This document shows, in pieces, positions 36,923 through 45,135 of a stretch of 64,000 nucleotides of DNA. The notes beneath the pieces are model-generated. The model ran no database searches. It was not told the origin of the DNA and saw only the letters and a program-made list of their open reading frames with translations. Numbering within the stretch: the first letter of the stretch is position 1; every line of letters starts with the position of its first letter. The DNA is from Anaerovorax sp. IOR16 (lineage in GTDB: Bacteria; Bacillota; Clostridia; Peptostreptococcales; Anaerovoracaceae). Both the position numbers and the translations under genes were made by a program. Location of the stretch: positions 434,001 to 498,000 of the forward strand of contig NZ_JADQTL010000009.1 in the NCBI RefSeq assembly GCF_017168145.1. The letters are read 5' to 3'.

Positions 36923-37701
36923 ATGAAAAGAAATAAAATAACGGCTTATTTATTAGTTATGATGATGGTTGTTCTTACTTTGGCTGGTTGCGGTGGCGCT
37001 GCAAATGATGATAATGCAGGAAATGACGCAAAGAAATTCGTGATTGGTACCGATACAACATTTGCTCCTTTTGAATTTGAAGATGAAAATGGTAATTTTG
37101 TTGGAATCGATATGGATCTATTAAAAGCCATTTCTGAAGATCAGGGGTTTGAATACGAACTTCAGGTATTAGGCTTCAATGCAGCAGTTCAGGCTTTGGA
37201 AGCTGGTCAGGTTGATGGCGTTATTGCAGGTATGAGTATCACTGACGAACGTAAACAGAAATTTGATTTTTCCGATGCGTACTTTGATTCTGGTGTAGTA
37301 ATGGGTATTGCTGCTACGGATGATACTACAAAGAGTTATGATGATTTAAAGGGTAAAAAAGTTGCTGTTAAAATCGGTACAGAGGGCGCAACCTTTGCAG
37401 AATCGATCCAGGATCAGTATGGATTTGAGACCGTATCTTTCGAAGACTCTTCCTTTATGTATGAAGACGTAAAGGCTGGAAATTCTGTTGCTTGTTTTGA
37501 AGATTATCCAGTGCTTGGTTATGGCGTAGCACAAGGAAACGGATTAAAGATTATAACAGAAAAGAACAGGGTTCTTCTTATGGATTTGCTGTACAAAAGG
37601 ATAAGAATACAGACCTTATCGAGATGTTTAACGCTGGATTGAAGAATTTAAAAGACAGCGGAAAATATCAAGAAATTTTAGATACTTATATTCAGGAATA
37701 A
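36923..37701 (+). pseudogene. Polar amino acid ABC transporter substrate-binding lipoprotein, frameshifted near the C-terminus
   Basis: ATG 36923 behind AAAGGACGG starts a lipoprotein with signal peptide and lipobox LTLAGCGG. A family-3 solute-binding domain follows (FVIGTDTTFAPFEFEDENG, GIDMDLLKAI, DGVIAGMSITDERK). The frame holds to about 37560 (LKIITEK). It then shifts: one base is missing near 37560-37567 (GAAAAGAACAGGG). In the +1 frame the normal family ending resumes (GSSYGFAVQKDKN through KYQEILDTYIQE) to TAA 37699-37701. Without the lesion the protein would have about 259 residues. As written, translation stops at 37642 with a scrambled tail. It could be a real mutation or a sequencing error. 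Confidence 0.85.
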
Positions 37702-37719
37702 AAAACAGAGGAGTAATCG

Positions 37720-38397
37720 ATGAATGCATTTAACGTAGTTTATGAAGCCCTGCCAAAGCTATTGATTGGCATGAAGCTGACCATACAAATTACTTTCATC
37801 GGATTAATTTTTGCAATAATAATCGGATTGGTTGCTTGCTTGATGAATATTTCAAAGAGCAGCATATTAAAAGCAATTGCAAGTACCTATATTTATATTA
37901 TTCGAGGAACGCCGCTTTTGGTTCAGTTGTTCTTCTTATATTTTGGAATTGCAAAATCGCTTCCGTTTAATTCTGATGCAATATCAGTAGGAACAGTAGC
38001 AATCAGCTTAAATGCCGGTGCATATATTGCAGAAATTTTCCGTGGCAGCATCCAATCTATCAGTAAAGGGCAGATGGAGGCTGCGAGAAGCTTAGGTCTT
38101 CCTTATAGCAAAGCGATGATAAAGGTTATTTTGCCGCAGGCATTTCGGATGTCAATTCCGGCACTGACCAATCAAGTTATCATTTCTTTAAAGGATGTAT
38201 CCTTAATTTCTGCTATTGGAGTTGCAGAAATTTTCCAAGTAGGGAAAATTATTGTAGCTCGCAATATGGAGTCGACTATCATTTGGGCTACGGTAGGTGT
38301 CATTTATCTGATAGTGGTTGCAATTATTACGAAGTTGTCAAGAATTCTGGAGAGGAGGATGTTCCATGACCAAAGTGCAAGTAAAAAATCTACATAA
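37720..38397 (+). CDS. Polar amino acid ABC transporter permease
   Basis: A 225-residue inner-membrane permease of the HisM/GlnP type with about five helices. The N-terminus [20 protein letters not shown] and the loop [18 protein letters not shown] are family hallmarks. The EAA motif, which contacts the ATPase, reads [27 protein letters not shown] precedes ATG 37720. Its end overlaps the ATPase gene by 32 bases. With the binding protein and ATPase it makes a complete importer for a polar or basic amino acid such as glutamine, arginine or cystine. Confidence 0.93.
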   Translation: MNAFNVVYEALPKLLIGMKLTIQITFIGLIFAIIIGLVACLMNISKSSILKAIASTYIYIIRGTPLLVQLFFLYFGIAKSLPFNSDAISVGTVAISLNAGAYIAEIFRGSIQSISKGQMEAARSLGLPYSKAMIKVILPQAFRMSIPALTNQVIISLKDVSLISAIGVAEIFQVGKIIVARNMESTIIWATVGVIYLIVVAIITKLSRILERRMFHDQSASKKST

Positions 38398-39094
38398 GGG
38401 ATTTGGCTCTTTGGAGGTATTAAAGGGCATCGACCTCGAAGTGAAGAATCGTGAGGTTGTTTGTGTTATTGGACCTTCCGGATCGGGAAAGAGTACATTT
38501 TTACGTTGTATTAATGCCTTAGAGGAACCGACAAGCGGAACAATTATTGTAGATGACCTTGAGATTACCGACAAACATCAAAACATCAATAAAATTAGAG
38601 AAAACATCGGGATGGTGTTTCAACAGTTTAACTTGTTCCCGCATATGTCCGTAAAGAAAAACATTATGATGGCTCCTTTGGATCGTAAAAAGATGAACAA
38701 AGAACAAGCGGAGTCAAAGGCAAAGAGATTGTTGGATGCAGTTGGTTTGTCCGAAAAAGCGGATGAATATCCTGCGAATCTTTCGGGAGGACAACAGCAG
38801 CGTGTGGCAATTGCAAGAGCTTTAGCGATGGAACCGGATGTGATGCTTTTCGATGAGCCAACCAGTGCGTTGGATCCGGAGATGGTCGGAGAAGTATTAA
38901 ATGTTATGAAGAAGCTTGCGGAAGATGGTATGACTATGATTGTAGTTACTCATGAAATGGGTTTTGCAAGAGAAGTTGCGGATCGAGTTGTATTTATGGA
39001 TAACGGGGTTATCGTAGAGCAGGGAACTCCGGATGAAATATTTGGTGCACCGAAAAACGACCGTATGAAAGCTTTTTTGGAAAAGGTTTTATAA
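38366..39094 (+). CDS. Polar amino acid ABC transporter ATP-binding protein (GlnQ-like)
   Basis: A 242-residue ATPase. The start is ATG 38366, just after GAGAGGAGG inside the permease gene; a further upstream in-frame start lacks a ribosome site. Walker A is GPSGSGKST, the Q-loop [11 protein letters not shown], the signature [15 protein letters not shown], Walker [15 protein letters not shown], and the H-loop [16 protein letters not shown]. The GlnQ/HisP subgroup ending ([17 protein letters not shown]) is clear. It energises the importer and ends just before a strong terminator. Confidence 0.95.
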   Translation: MTKVQVKNLHKGFGSLEVLKGIDLEVKNREVVCVIGPSGSGKSTFLRCINALEEPTSGTIIVDDLEITDKHQNINKIRENIGMVFQQFNLFPHMSVKKNIMMAPLDRKKMNKEQAESKAKRLLDAVGLSEKADEYPANLSGGQQQRVAIARALAMEPDVMLFDEPTSALDPEMVGEVLNVMKKLAEDGMTMIVVTHEMGFAREVADRVVFMDNGVIVEQGTPDEIFGAPKNDRMKAFLEKVL

Positions 39095-39110
39095 AGGATA
39101 TCAAAGATGA

Positions 39111-39146
39111 AAAAGATCAGATGGTTTCATTACATCTGATCTTTTG
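39111..39146 (+). terminator. Terminator of the amino acid ABC operon
   Basis: A 13-bp perfect stem, AAAAGATCAGATG against CATCTGATCTTTT, with a 9-nt loop. The 3' arm supplies the T tract. Confidence 0.88.
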
Positions 39147-39220
39147 TTATAATATAAAATAAATAAGTATCAACTAATAAATAATTAAAGTAAACCGCAA
39201 CGAGTGAAATGAGGAAAAGT

Positions 39221-40381
39221 ATGCTGACTGTAAAAGAAATTCTGCATTATACCTTTATGGATTCTTTAGAATTAGCTGCCGGACAAGGCGGGCTTGGAAA
39301 TCAGGTTTATAATGTAGGTATTTTAGAATATGAACCACCGACTGATTTAGCAAAATATTTTTTTAAAGGAGACTTGGTGGTCACCACATTATTCGCTGCA
39401 AAGAATGACCCAGAGTTAGCAAATCGATTTTTACAGGGTTTAATAGAAATTGGCGTTGCCGCAATCGCAATTAAAAAAATATTTTTTCATAAATTATCGA
39501 ATTCCACAATTCAAATTGCTAATCAGAAGAATATTCCCATTTTCTTCTATGGTGAAACCGTTTACACGGAAGAAATTATCAGTGCAATTAAAGAGGACAT
39601 TCAAATAAAATCTTGCTATTGGAAGCATGAAGAGAAATTAAGTTCTATTTTAAAAGGAGATAAGACACAACAGGAAATTTCTGATTTTTTATATTGTGTA
39701 AATCCTAATTTTAAAGATTGGATTCAATCTGTTTATCTTTGCAAAAAAAACTTAAAGGATGATACTTTTTTATTATCACTTGCAGAAACATTGCATATGC
39801 GAAATTATAAGTTAATGACCGATCCTTCCAGTGCTTTTATTAAATATGGTGAAGGAATTTTATTTTTATTGAGTCATAATACGAAAGATGCTATGGATGC
39901 CAGTACATTTTTAGAAGAATTGGGAATTAACTTAAAACAGTTTTATGTTGGCGTAGGGATATGCAAAGACAAATCGAGGGAATTTACAGCAGCAGTTGAA
40001 AGTAGTCTGTATGTAGAAAAAATTTGTGAATTATGGGATCAATCAATTCTTTTTTATGATCAAATTGGAATTTATAAATGGCTTCTGCCGATTCGAGAAG
40101 AGAGTGATATGATGATTCAATATCATAAGTTTATTGGCTTAATTTTAGATTATGATACTGAAAAAAAATCAAATTTAGTGGAAACAGCAGTCCATTATAT
40201 TAATAATGCGGGTGATATCGGCAAAACGGCAATTGTAATGCATCAACATCCAAATACCATTCGTTATCGATTGCAGAAGCTTCGGCAAGTTCTGAATTTT
40301 AGAGAAGAAGATAGGGATGGATTTTATGAACAATTGTATTTAGCAATTAAATTATATGAATATTTGAAAATCAATTGTTAA
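39221..40381 (+). CDS. PucR-family transcriptional regulator
   Basis: A 386-residue regulator. ATG 39221 behind GAGGA gives the usual MLTVKEIL start; an ATG at 39209 is possible but poorly placed for a ribosome site. The N-terminal PucR-type ligand domain includes YFFKGDLVVTTLFAAKNDPE and a GVAAIAIK strand. The C-terminal helix-turn-helix is GKTAIVMHQHPNTIRYRLQKLRQVL. Relatives regulate purine or amino acid catabolism. It lies directly upstream of a NhaC-type antiporter gene and may control it. A long hairpin separates the two. Confidence 0.87.
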   Translation: MLTVKEILHYTFMDSLELAAGQGGLGNQVYNVGILEYEPPTDLAKYFFKGDLVVTTLFAAKNDPELANRFLQGLIEIGVAAIAIKKIFFHKLSNSTIQIANQKNIPIFFYGETVYTEEIISAIKEDIQIKSCYWKHEEKLSSILKGDKTQQEISDFLYCVNPNFKDWIQSVYLCKKNLKDDTFLLSLAETLHMRNYKLMTDPSSAFIKYGEGILFLLSHNTKDAMDASTFLEELGINLKQFYVGVGICKDKSREFTAAVESSLYVEKICELWDQSILFYDQIGIYKWLLPIREESDMMIQYHKFIGLILDYDTEKKSNLVETAVHYINNAGDIGKTAIVMHQHPNTIRYRLQKLRQVLNFREEDRDGFYEQLYLAIKLYEYLKINC

Positions 40382-40417
40382 ACACTACAAAAAACTTAAA
40401 AAACTATTAGAATTAAT

Positions 40418-40470
40418 ACAAAACCTCTTTTTTTTCATGATGATACAATGAAAAAAAGGAGGTTTTGTTC
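40418..40470 (+). terminator. Long hairpin between pucR-like and nhaC-like genes
   Basis: A stem of about 20 bp has arms ACAAAACCTC-T8-CAT and ATG-A7-GGAGGTTTTGT, with a 9-nt loop. The downstream T tract is weak (TTCTTTT), so it could be a terminator or an RNA-stability element. Confidence 0.6.
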
Positions 40471-40558
40471 TTTTAATCATTGGGGGTAATGCAGGTGAAA
40501 GTATTTTAAAAAAAAATTAATTGCAATGTAATATTGTAAGGCTAGAATGGAGGAGCGT

Positions 40559-42139
40559 ATGGAAACATGTATTGATTATGGATTTTTAAGTGTTATTCCA
40601 CCTATATTAACAATTGTATTGGCATTTCTTACAAGACAAGTACTTTTGTCTTTATTGATTGGTACGTTTGTTGGAGCAACTATAATGCAAGGTTTTAATC
40701 CAATTTACGGATTTATGGATACCTTTCAAGTATATATTAGCGATGCAATGACAAATGCCGGACATGCTGCAATCATAGCATTTACTCTAACTTTAGGAGG
40801 TATGGTAACGTTAGTTGCTAAGATGGGAGGGACTCAGGCAATTGCGAACAAGCTTGCTAAAAAAGCAAAAAATGCACGGGGAGCTCAATTGATTACAACG
40901 TTATTAGGGTGTCTGGTTTTCTTTGATGATTATGCGAATATATTAGTCGTAGGTCCTACAATGCGGCCGTTAACTGACCGTTTGGGAGTTTCTAGAGAAA
41001 AATTAGCTTATATTGTACATACGACAGCCGGGATTGTTGCAGGTATTGCAGTATTAACAACGTGGATTGGTATGGAAATGGGACTGGTAACGGATGCATT
41101 TTTTGCAGAAGGCTATGAAATAAATGCATTTGCGATTATTATAAAAAATATTCCATATATGTTTTATAATATTTTTGCAATTGTAATATCCTTTGCTGTT
41201 GCATTTTTGATGCGTGATTTCGGACCAATGTATAAAGCAGAAAGTAGAACGAGAAGTACCGGAAAGCTTTTTGAAGACGATGCACATATAAGTATGGGAG
41301 ACGAAAAAGAAGAGCAACCAAATGGTAAAATTTATTATGCGATTTTACCTATTTTAACGATGGTTTGTGTTATTTTCTTTGGAATTTGGTATGCTGGTTA
41401 TCAGGGACTAGAAGGTGTAATTGATCCGTTTTCACTGGAAGGTTTTCGAACTTGCTTCGGAAATGCGGATCCAATGCCAGTTACGGTTTGGGCAGCAGTA
41501 CTCTCAAGTATTGTAGCAGCGATCATTGCAAGATTTAAAATTGGAATGAAGATGAGCGAAATTTATGCAACATGGCTAAAAGGTGCGGCAGGGTTATTTG
41601 AAGCAATGATGATTTTAACGGTAGCCTGGGCAGTAGGCGGCGTAATTAATAACATGGGAACTGCTGATTATTTAATACATATTATGTCTTCCAATATTCA
41701 AGGAGGCTTTATTCCTGCAATTGTATTTGTTATTTCCTGTTTAATTTCTTTCAGTACAGGAACATCATGGGGAACAATGCCAATTATTTTCCCGCTTGCA
41801 ATTCCATTAGCAATTGCATATGCAGAGGATCCGATCAATTCACCGCTAGTGATTGCAACAATAGCAGCTGCTTTGTCCGGATGTATTTTTGGAGATCAAA
41901 CATCCCCAATTTCTGATTCTAGTATTTTATCCTCTTCAACTTCAGGGTGTGATATTTTACATCATGTGAGAACGCAAATACCATATGCACTTGTTCCGGC
42001 AGTTTGTGCAATCATAGGTTATTTATTAGTTGGATTCCTTCATTTAAAAGCGTTTGTATTACTCCCAATCGGCATTTTAGGAATTGCACTGTTTGTTCGA
42101 TTTGTAGGTAAAAGGACGGATGCAGAAGCATTTAAATAA
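40559..42139 (+). CDS. NhaC-family Na+/H+ antiporter-like carrier
   Basis: A 526-residue polytopic membrane protein. ATG 40559 follows GGAGG by five bases; an ATG at 40547 is the alternative start. Family segments are VLAFLTRQVLLSLLIGTFVGA, GCLVFFDDYANILVVGPTMRPLTD and the GTSWGTMPIIFPLAIPLA / FGDQTSPISDSSILSSSTSGCD pair near the C-terminus. NhaC-family members exchange Na+ for H+, and several transport amino acid pairs instead. The neighbouring PucR-type regulator, not a salt-stress gene, makes a nutrient carrier equally possible. Its terminator was the target of an insertion sequence. Confidence 0.88.
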   Translation: METCIDYGFLSVIPPILTIVLAFLTRQVLLSLLIGTFVGATIMQGFNPIYGFMDTFQVYISDAMTNAGHAAIIAFTLTLGGMVTLVAKMGGTQAIANKLAKKAKNARGAQLITTLLGCLVFFDDYANILVVGPTMRPLTDRLGVSREKLAYIVHTTAGIVAGIAVLTTWIGMEMGLVTDAFFAEGYEINAFAIIIKNIPYMFYNIFAIVISFAVAFLMRDFGPMYKAESRTRSTGKLFEDDAHISMGDEKEEQPNGKIYYAILPILTMVCVIFFGIWYAGYQGLEGVIDPFSLEGFRTCFGNADPMPVTVWAAVLSSIVAAIIARFKIGMKMSEIYATWLKGAAGLFEAMMILTVAWAVGGVINNMGTADYLIHIMSSNIQGGFIPAIVFVISCLISFSTGTSWGTMPIIFPLAIPLAIAYAEDPINSPLVIATIAAALSGCIFGDQTSPISDSSILSSSTSGCDILHHVRTQIPYALVPAVCAIIGYLLVGFLHLKAFVLLPIGILGIALFVRFVGKRTDAEAFK

Positions 42140-42157
42140 AATCAATCATTAAAGATA

Positions 42158-42182
42158 AAATGGACTCAATAAGAGTCCATTT
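42158..42182 (+). repeat. 25-bp palindromic direct repeat, left copy (nhaC terminator hairpin)
   Basis: A 25-base palindrome (arms AAATGGACTC and GAGTCCATTT, loop AATAA) is identical to 43755-43779 and lies exactly outside the left end of the insertion sequence. Here the T tract is replaced by the element's CAGACTG end. Confidence 0.92.
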
Positions 42183-42186
42183 CAGA

Positions 42187-42228
42187 CTGTAGACAAGGAT
42201 ATCTCTATCTTTGCCTACAGTTTTTTTT
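42187..42228 (+). terminator. Inward terminator in the left end of the insertion sequence
   Basis: CTGTAGACAAGGATA pairs with TATCTTTGCCTACAG (one mismatch, one G-U; 4-nt loop) and runs into T8. It would stop transcripts entering from nhaC and overlaps the terminal inverted repeat. Confidence 0.8.
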
Positions 42229-42280
42229 ACATAATGTAATACATAAAATATATGTATAAATACATGGAGGTATTTGCTTT

Positions 42281-43645
42281 ATGATGGGTAAGAAAGATTT
42301 ATTAGGTCGTGATCAATTTCAAATGGTAACCTTGAATTCTCTTGTTCCACAAGATCATATTATTCGTAAGATAGATACTGCGATTAATCTCTCTTTCATT
42401 TATGACCTTGTAAAAGATTTGTATTCTGGATGTGGGAAAAGAAAGCATCGATCCTGTTGTCTTAATTAAAATTACCCTCATTCAATATACCTTTGGTATT
42501 CGATCCATGAGACAGACCATTAAAGAAATTCAAACGAATGTAGCTTATCGATGGTATCTTGGTTATAGTTTAGAGGAAGAAATTCCTCACTTTTCTACCT
42601 TTGGTAAAAACTACTCTCGTCGGTTTCAAAATACTGACTTATTCGAACAAATCTTTCAAAGAGTCATTGCTGAAATCATGGAATATGAATTCATTAATTC
42701 AGAAAGCATTTTCATTGACGGTACACATATTAAAGCAAGTGCAAATAACCATAACAGTGAAAAAGAAACCGTTTTGGAATCCGTTAAATACTATGAAAAA
42801 GAACTAATGAAAGAAATTAACGAAGATCGCATTGAACGAGGAAAACAAGCTTGTAAAAAAAAACGGAAGCCAAAGAAAAGACAAAAGTAATCAAGAAAAG
42901 TACCGTAGATCCGGATTGCGGTGTATTTCATAAAGGAAAGCATAAGGTAGTATTTGCTTATGCTGCAAATGTAGCTTGCGATCGAAACAATTACATACTT
43001 GCTTTTCATACAAATCCAGGAAATGTACATGACTCAGTTGCATTCCCAAAGATTTATGAAAAAGTAAAAAGATATAAAGGTGTAAAAAATATTGTAATGG
43101 ATTCCGGATATAAAACACCTGCAATTGCTAGAGAAATACTCAAAGATAAACGAATTCCTATCCTACCATACAAACGACCTATGACAAAAAATGGTTATTT
43201 TAAAAAACACGAATATGCTTATGATGAATACTATGATTGCTTTGTATGCCCAGAAAACCAAGTGTTAAACTATACTACAACAAATAGAGAAGGGTATCGG
43301 GAATATAAGAGTAAAGGAGAAATTTGCAAGAGTTGCCCTTCCTTATCAGAATGCACAGCAAGTAAGGACCATGTAAAAGTAGTCACACGTCATATATGGG
43401 AAAACTACATAGAGCAATGTGAGGACATTCGTCATACTCCAAAGTATCGAGATCTTTACAAACTACGGAGTCAAACCATTGAGCGAGTCTTTGCAGATGC
43501 AAAAGAAAAACATAATATGCGTTATACACAATATCGAGGGATTCAGAAGATAGAAATGGAACTGAATCTTCTTTTTGCGTCCATGAATCTAAAAAAACTA
43601 GCAACATGGATTCATAAATCTGAAAGAAGGAATCAAATGGCATAG
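42281..43645 (+). pseudogene. IS1182-family transposase with two compensating frameshifts
   Basis: GGAGG precedes ATG 42281. The intact product would have about 454 residues. Part 1 (KKDLLGRDQFQMVTLNSLVP) runs to about 42435. There one extra A in GGGAAAAGAAAGC shifts the frame, and part 2 (ESIDPVVLIKITLIQYTFGI, FIDGTHIKAS with the first DDE Asp) continues to about 42855. A nine-A run then shifts it back, consistent with one A lost. Part 3 carries the second Asp (IVMDSGYKTP), a zinc-like CPENQ...CKSCPSLSEC segment and the Glu region (TIERVFADAKEKHNMRYTQYRG). The net shift is zero. Either it is inactive, the read has homopolymer errors, or frameshifting is programmed. Confidence 0.88.
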
Positions 43646-43694
43646 AGATATCCTTTTATTTTTTCTTTTTTTAAAAGCTTTATAGAAAAAATAG

Positions 43695-43742
43695 AAAATA
43701 CCTTGCAGAAATTATAAGAATATAAATTTAGCAAGGTATTTT
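43695..43742 (+). terminator. Terminator-like hairpin after the transposase gene
   Basis: A perfect 12-bp stem, AAAATACCTTGC (43695-43706) against GCAAGGTATTTT (43731-43742), with a 24-nt AT-rich loop. It touches the right terminal inverted repeat. Confidence 0.7.
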
Positions 43743-43754
43743 GTCTACAGTCTG

Positions 43755-43779
43755 AAATGGACTCAATAAGAGTCCATTT
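43755..43779 (+). repeat. 25-bp palindromic direct repeat, right copy (complete terminator with T tract)
   Basis: Identical to 42158-42182, but here the palindrome runs into T8. This shows that the original target was the nhaC Rho-independent terminator. Confidence 0.92.
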
Positions 43780-43867
43780 TTTTTGATACGAACCTTTTTT
43801 TCAAAAACTAATATACATAGTATATAGTTTACAATTCATAAAGTATCAAAGTTATGAGGTAGAAAAA

Positions 43868-44437
43868 ATGAATGCGAGAAGCAATACAATGCAAATAGAA
43901 AATGCGGTTATCAGTTCCATCTTTATTCAAAACGGAACCGGCTATGTTACCATTACTTATGATAGTGTTGAAAATGACCAAGTTACAGATGAAAATTTTT
44001 TAATTTTACTGGTGGGAAGAAATACGGTAATCAGAGATCAATTTGGACGAAGAATAGGATTAAGGAATCTAAAAGAGGATATGGTCATAAATGCCGTTTT
44101 CTCTTCTGCAATGACAAGAAGCAATCCTCCGCAAGCTAGAGCATACCGAATTAATGTTGTGAAAGAAAATGAATTTTCCATCATAGAAGAGGGTCACGTG
44201 TTAAGCGTAGAAAATTACAATGGTTTTTATTATATATTAACCGGATATGAGGATGATATTTACAGCCAAATAAGATATGTAATCAGTGAAACAACAAAGC
44301 TAAGAGGTCGATATGGAAATCGGATTTCGATAAGAGCGATAAGACCAGGTCAAATTGTACGAATTGAGCGTGCAAGCTTTCAAACAGCAAGCATACCGCC
44401 TCAGACAAATGCACTTACGGTTCAAATATTATATTAA
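43868..44437 (+). CDS. Hypothetical protein, predicted beta-rich
   Basis: A 189-residue protein that I do not recognise. ATG 43868 follows GAGG by eight bases. It has no signal peptide, membrane helix or cysteine. The sequence looks like two similar beta-rich halves: each has a segment of the form VIRDQFGRRIGLRNLKEDM (residues about 57-75) or LRGRYGNRISIRAIRPGQI (near residue 150), ending in a short strand. This internal repeat suggests a duplicated OB- or SH3-like fold. It lies 14 bases upstream of a DUF3298-type gene, so the pair is probably cotranscribed. Confidence 0.65.
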   Translation: MNARSNTMQIENAVISSIFIQNGTGYVTITYDSVENDQVTDENFLILLVGRNTVIRDQFGRRIGLRNLKEDMVINAVFSSAMTRSNPPQARAYRINVVKENEFSIIEEGHVLSVENYNGFYYILTGYEDDIYSQIRYVISETTKLRGRYGNRISIRAIRPGQIVRIERASFQTASIPPQTNALTVQILY

Positions 44438-44451
44438 AAGGAGGTAATCGT

Positions 44452-45135
44452 TTGCAAAAAAGTGTTGTTACAGTAAAAAACATGGTTTTAGAAGAAAAAA
44501 TGGAATATGATGGGAATACCGTTTTGGTTTATCGAATCGAGTATCCGCAATTTTATTCAAGCTTTTATATCATGGCTTTAAATGAAATAAACCGTTTTTA
44601 TAAAAGAAGAGCATTGGAATATCAGTACTATGTTACAACAGAATTGTATAATATGGCTGTGGAGCAGTATAAGTTCAATGTAGAAAATGGTTTTCCGATG
44701 AATCCATATGCCGCTTACGTGGCGTATGAAATAACATATAATAGCGGCTGCATACTTAGCCTTTATTTTGATCAGTATGCGTATATGGGCGGGGCCCACG
44801 GAAATACCATGAGATATGCACATACATTTGACTTACAGAATGGGAATAAAGTGAAATTGAGTCAGCTATTTGGTTGTTATTTAAATCATAGAACTTATAT
44901 TTTGAATCAGGTTTTAGAGCAAATAAAAAAAGAACCCGAATTCTACTTTGATGATTATGAAACGCTTGTGGTAGAAACGTTTAATCCAAAGAATTTTTAC
45001 TGCACGCCCGAAGGAGTCGTTGTTTATTATCTACAATATGATATAGCACCGTATTCCAGTGGTATAAGAGAATTTTTAATACCATATGGTGATTGTGTCA
45101 TAGACCCTATAAAGATGTGCTCTTTTTATAATTGA
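44452..45135 (+). CDS. DUF3298/DUF4163 (RsiV/PdaC-like) domain protein, TTG start
   Basis: A 227-residue protein starting at TTG 44452. An ideal AAAAGGAGG site ends seven bases before the TTG. The central YMGGAHGNTMRYAHTFDLQNG followed by KLSQLFG is the hallmark of the DUF3298 domain, preceded by a DUF4163-like half (VYRIEYPQFYSS). Related domains occur in the lysozyme-sensing anti-sigma factor RsiV and in peptidoglycan deacetylase PdaC. No signal peptide or membrane helix is visible here, so this copy appears cytoplasmic, which is unusual. The 3' end overlaps the convergent methyltransferase gene by ten bases. Confidence 0.8.
   Translation: MQKSVVTVKNMVLEEKMEYDGNTVLVYRIEYPQFYSSFYIMALNEINRFYKRRALEYQYYVTTELYNMAVEQYKFNVENGFPMNPYAAYVAYEITYNSGCILSLYFDQYAYMGGAHGNTMRYAHTFDLQNGNKVKLSQLFGCYLNHRTYILNQVLEQIKKEPEFYFDDYETLVVETFNPKNFYCTPEGVVVYYLQYDIAPYSSGIREFLIPYGDCVIDPIKMCSFYN

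Larger units (their letters stand above)
42183..43754 (+). mobile_element. IS1182-like insertion sequence, 1572 bp
   Basis: The element has perfect 14-bp terminal inverted repeats, CAGACTGTAGACAA (42183-42196) and TTGTCTACAGTCTG (43741-43754). It contains one transposase gene of the IS1182 type, broken by two one-base frameshifts, and a hairpin with T8 or its equivalent at each inner end. It is flanked by identical 25-bp copies of a palindrome, best read as a target-site duplication. The long palindromic target fits what is known of some IS1182-family members. It carries no passenger genes and no outward promoter that I recognised. Confidence 0.9.

Noticed and set aside
40418-40470. CRISPR or other repeat array near the long hairpin
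   Set aside because: The hairpin is single, with no repeated spacer-sized units. No CRISPR-like periodicity was seen anywhere in the window.
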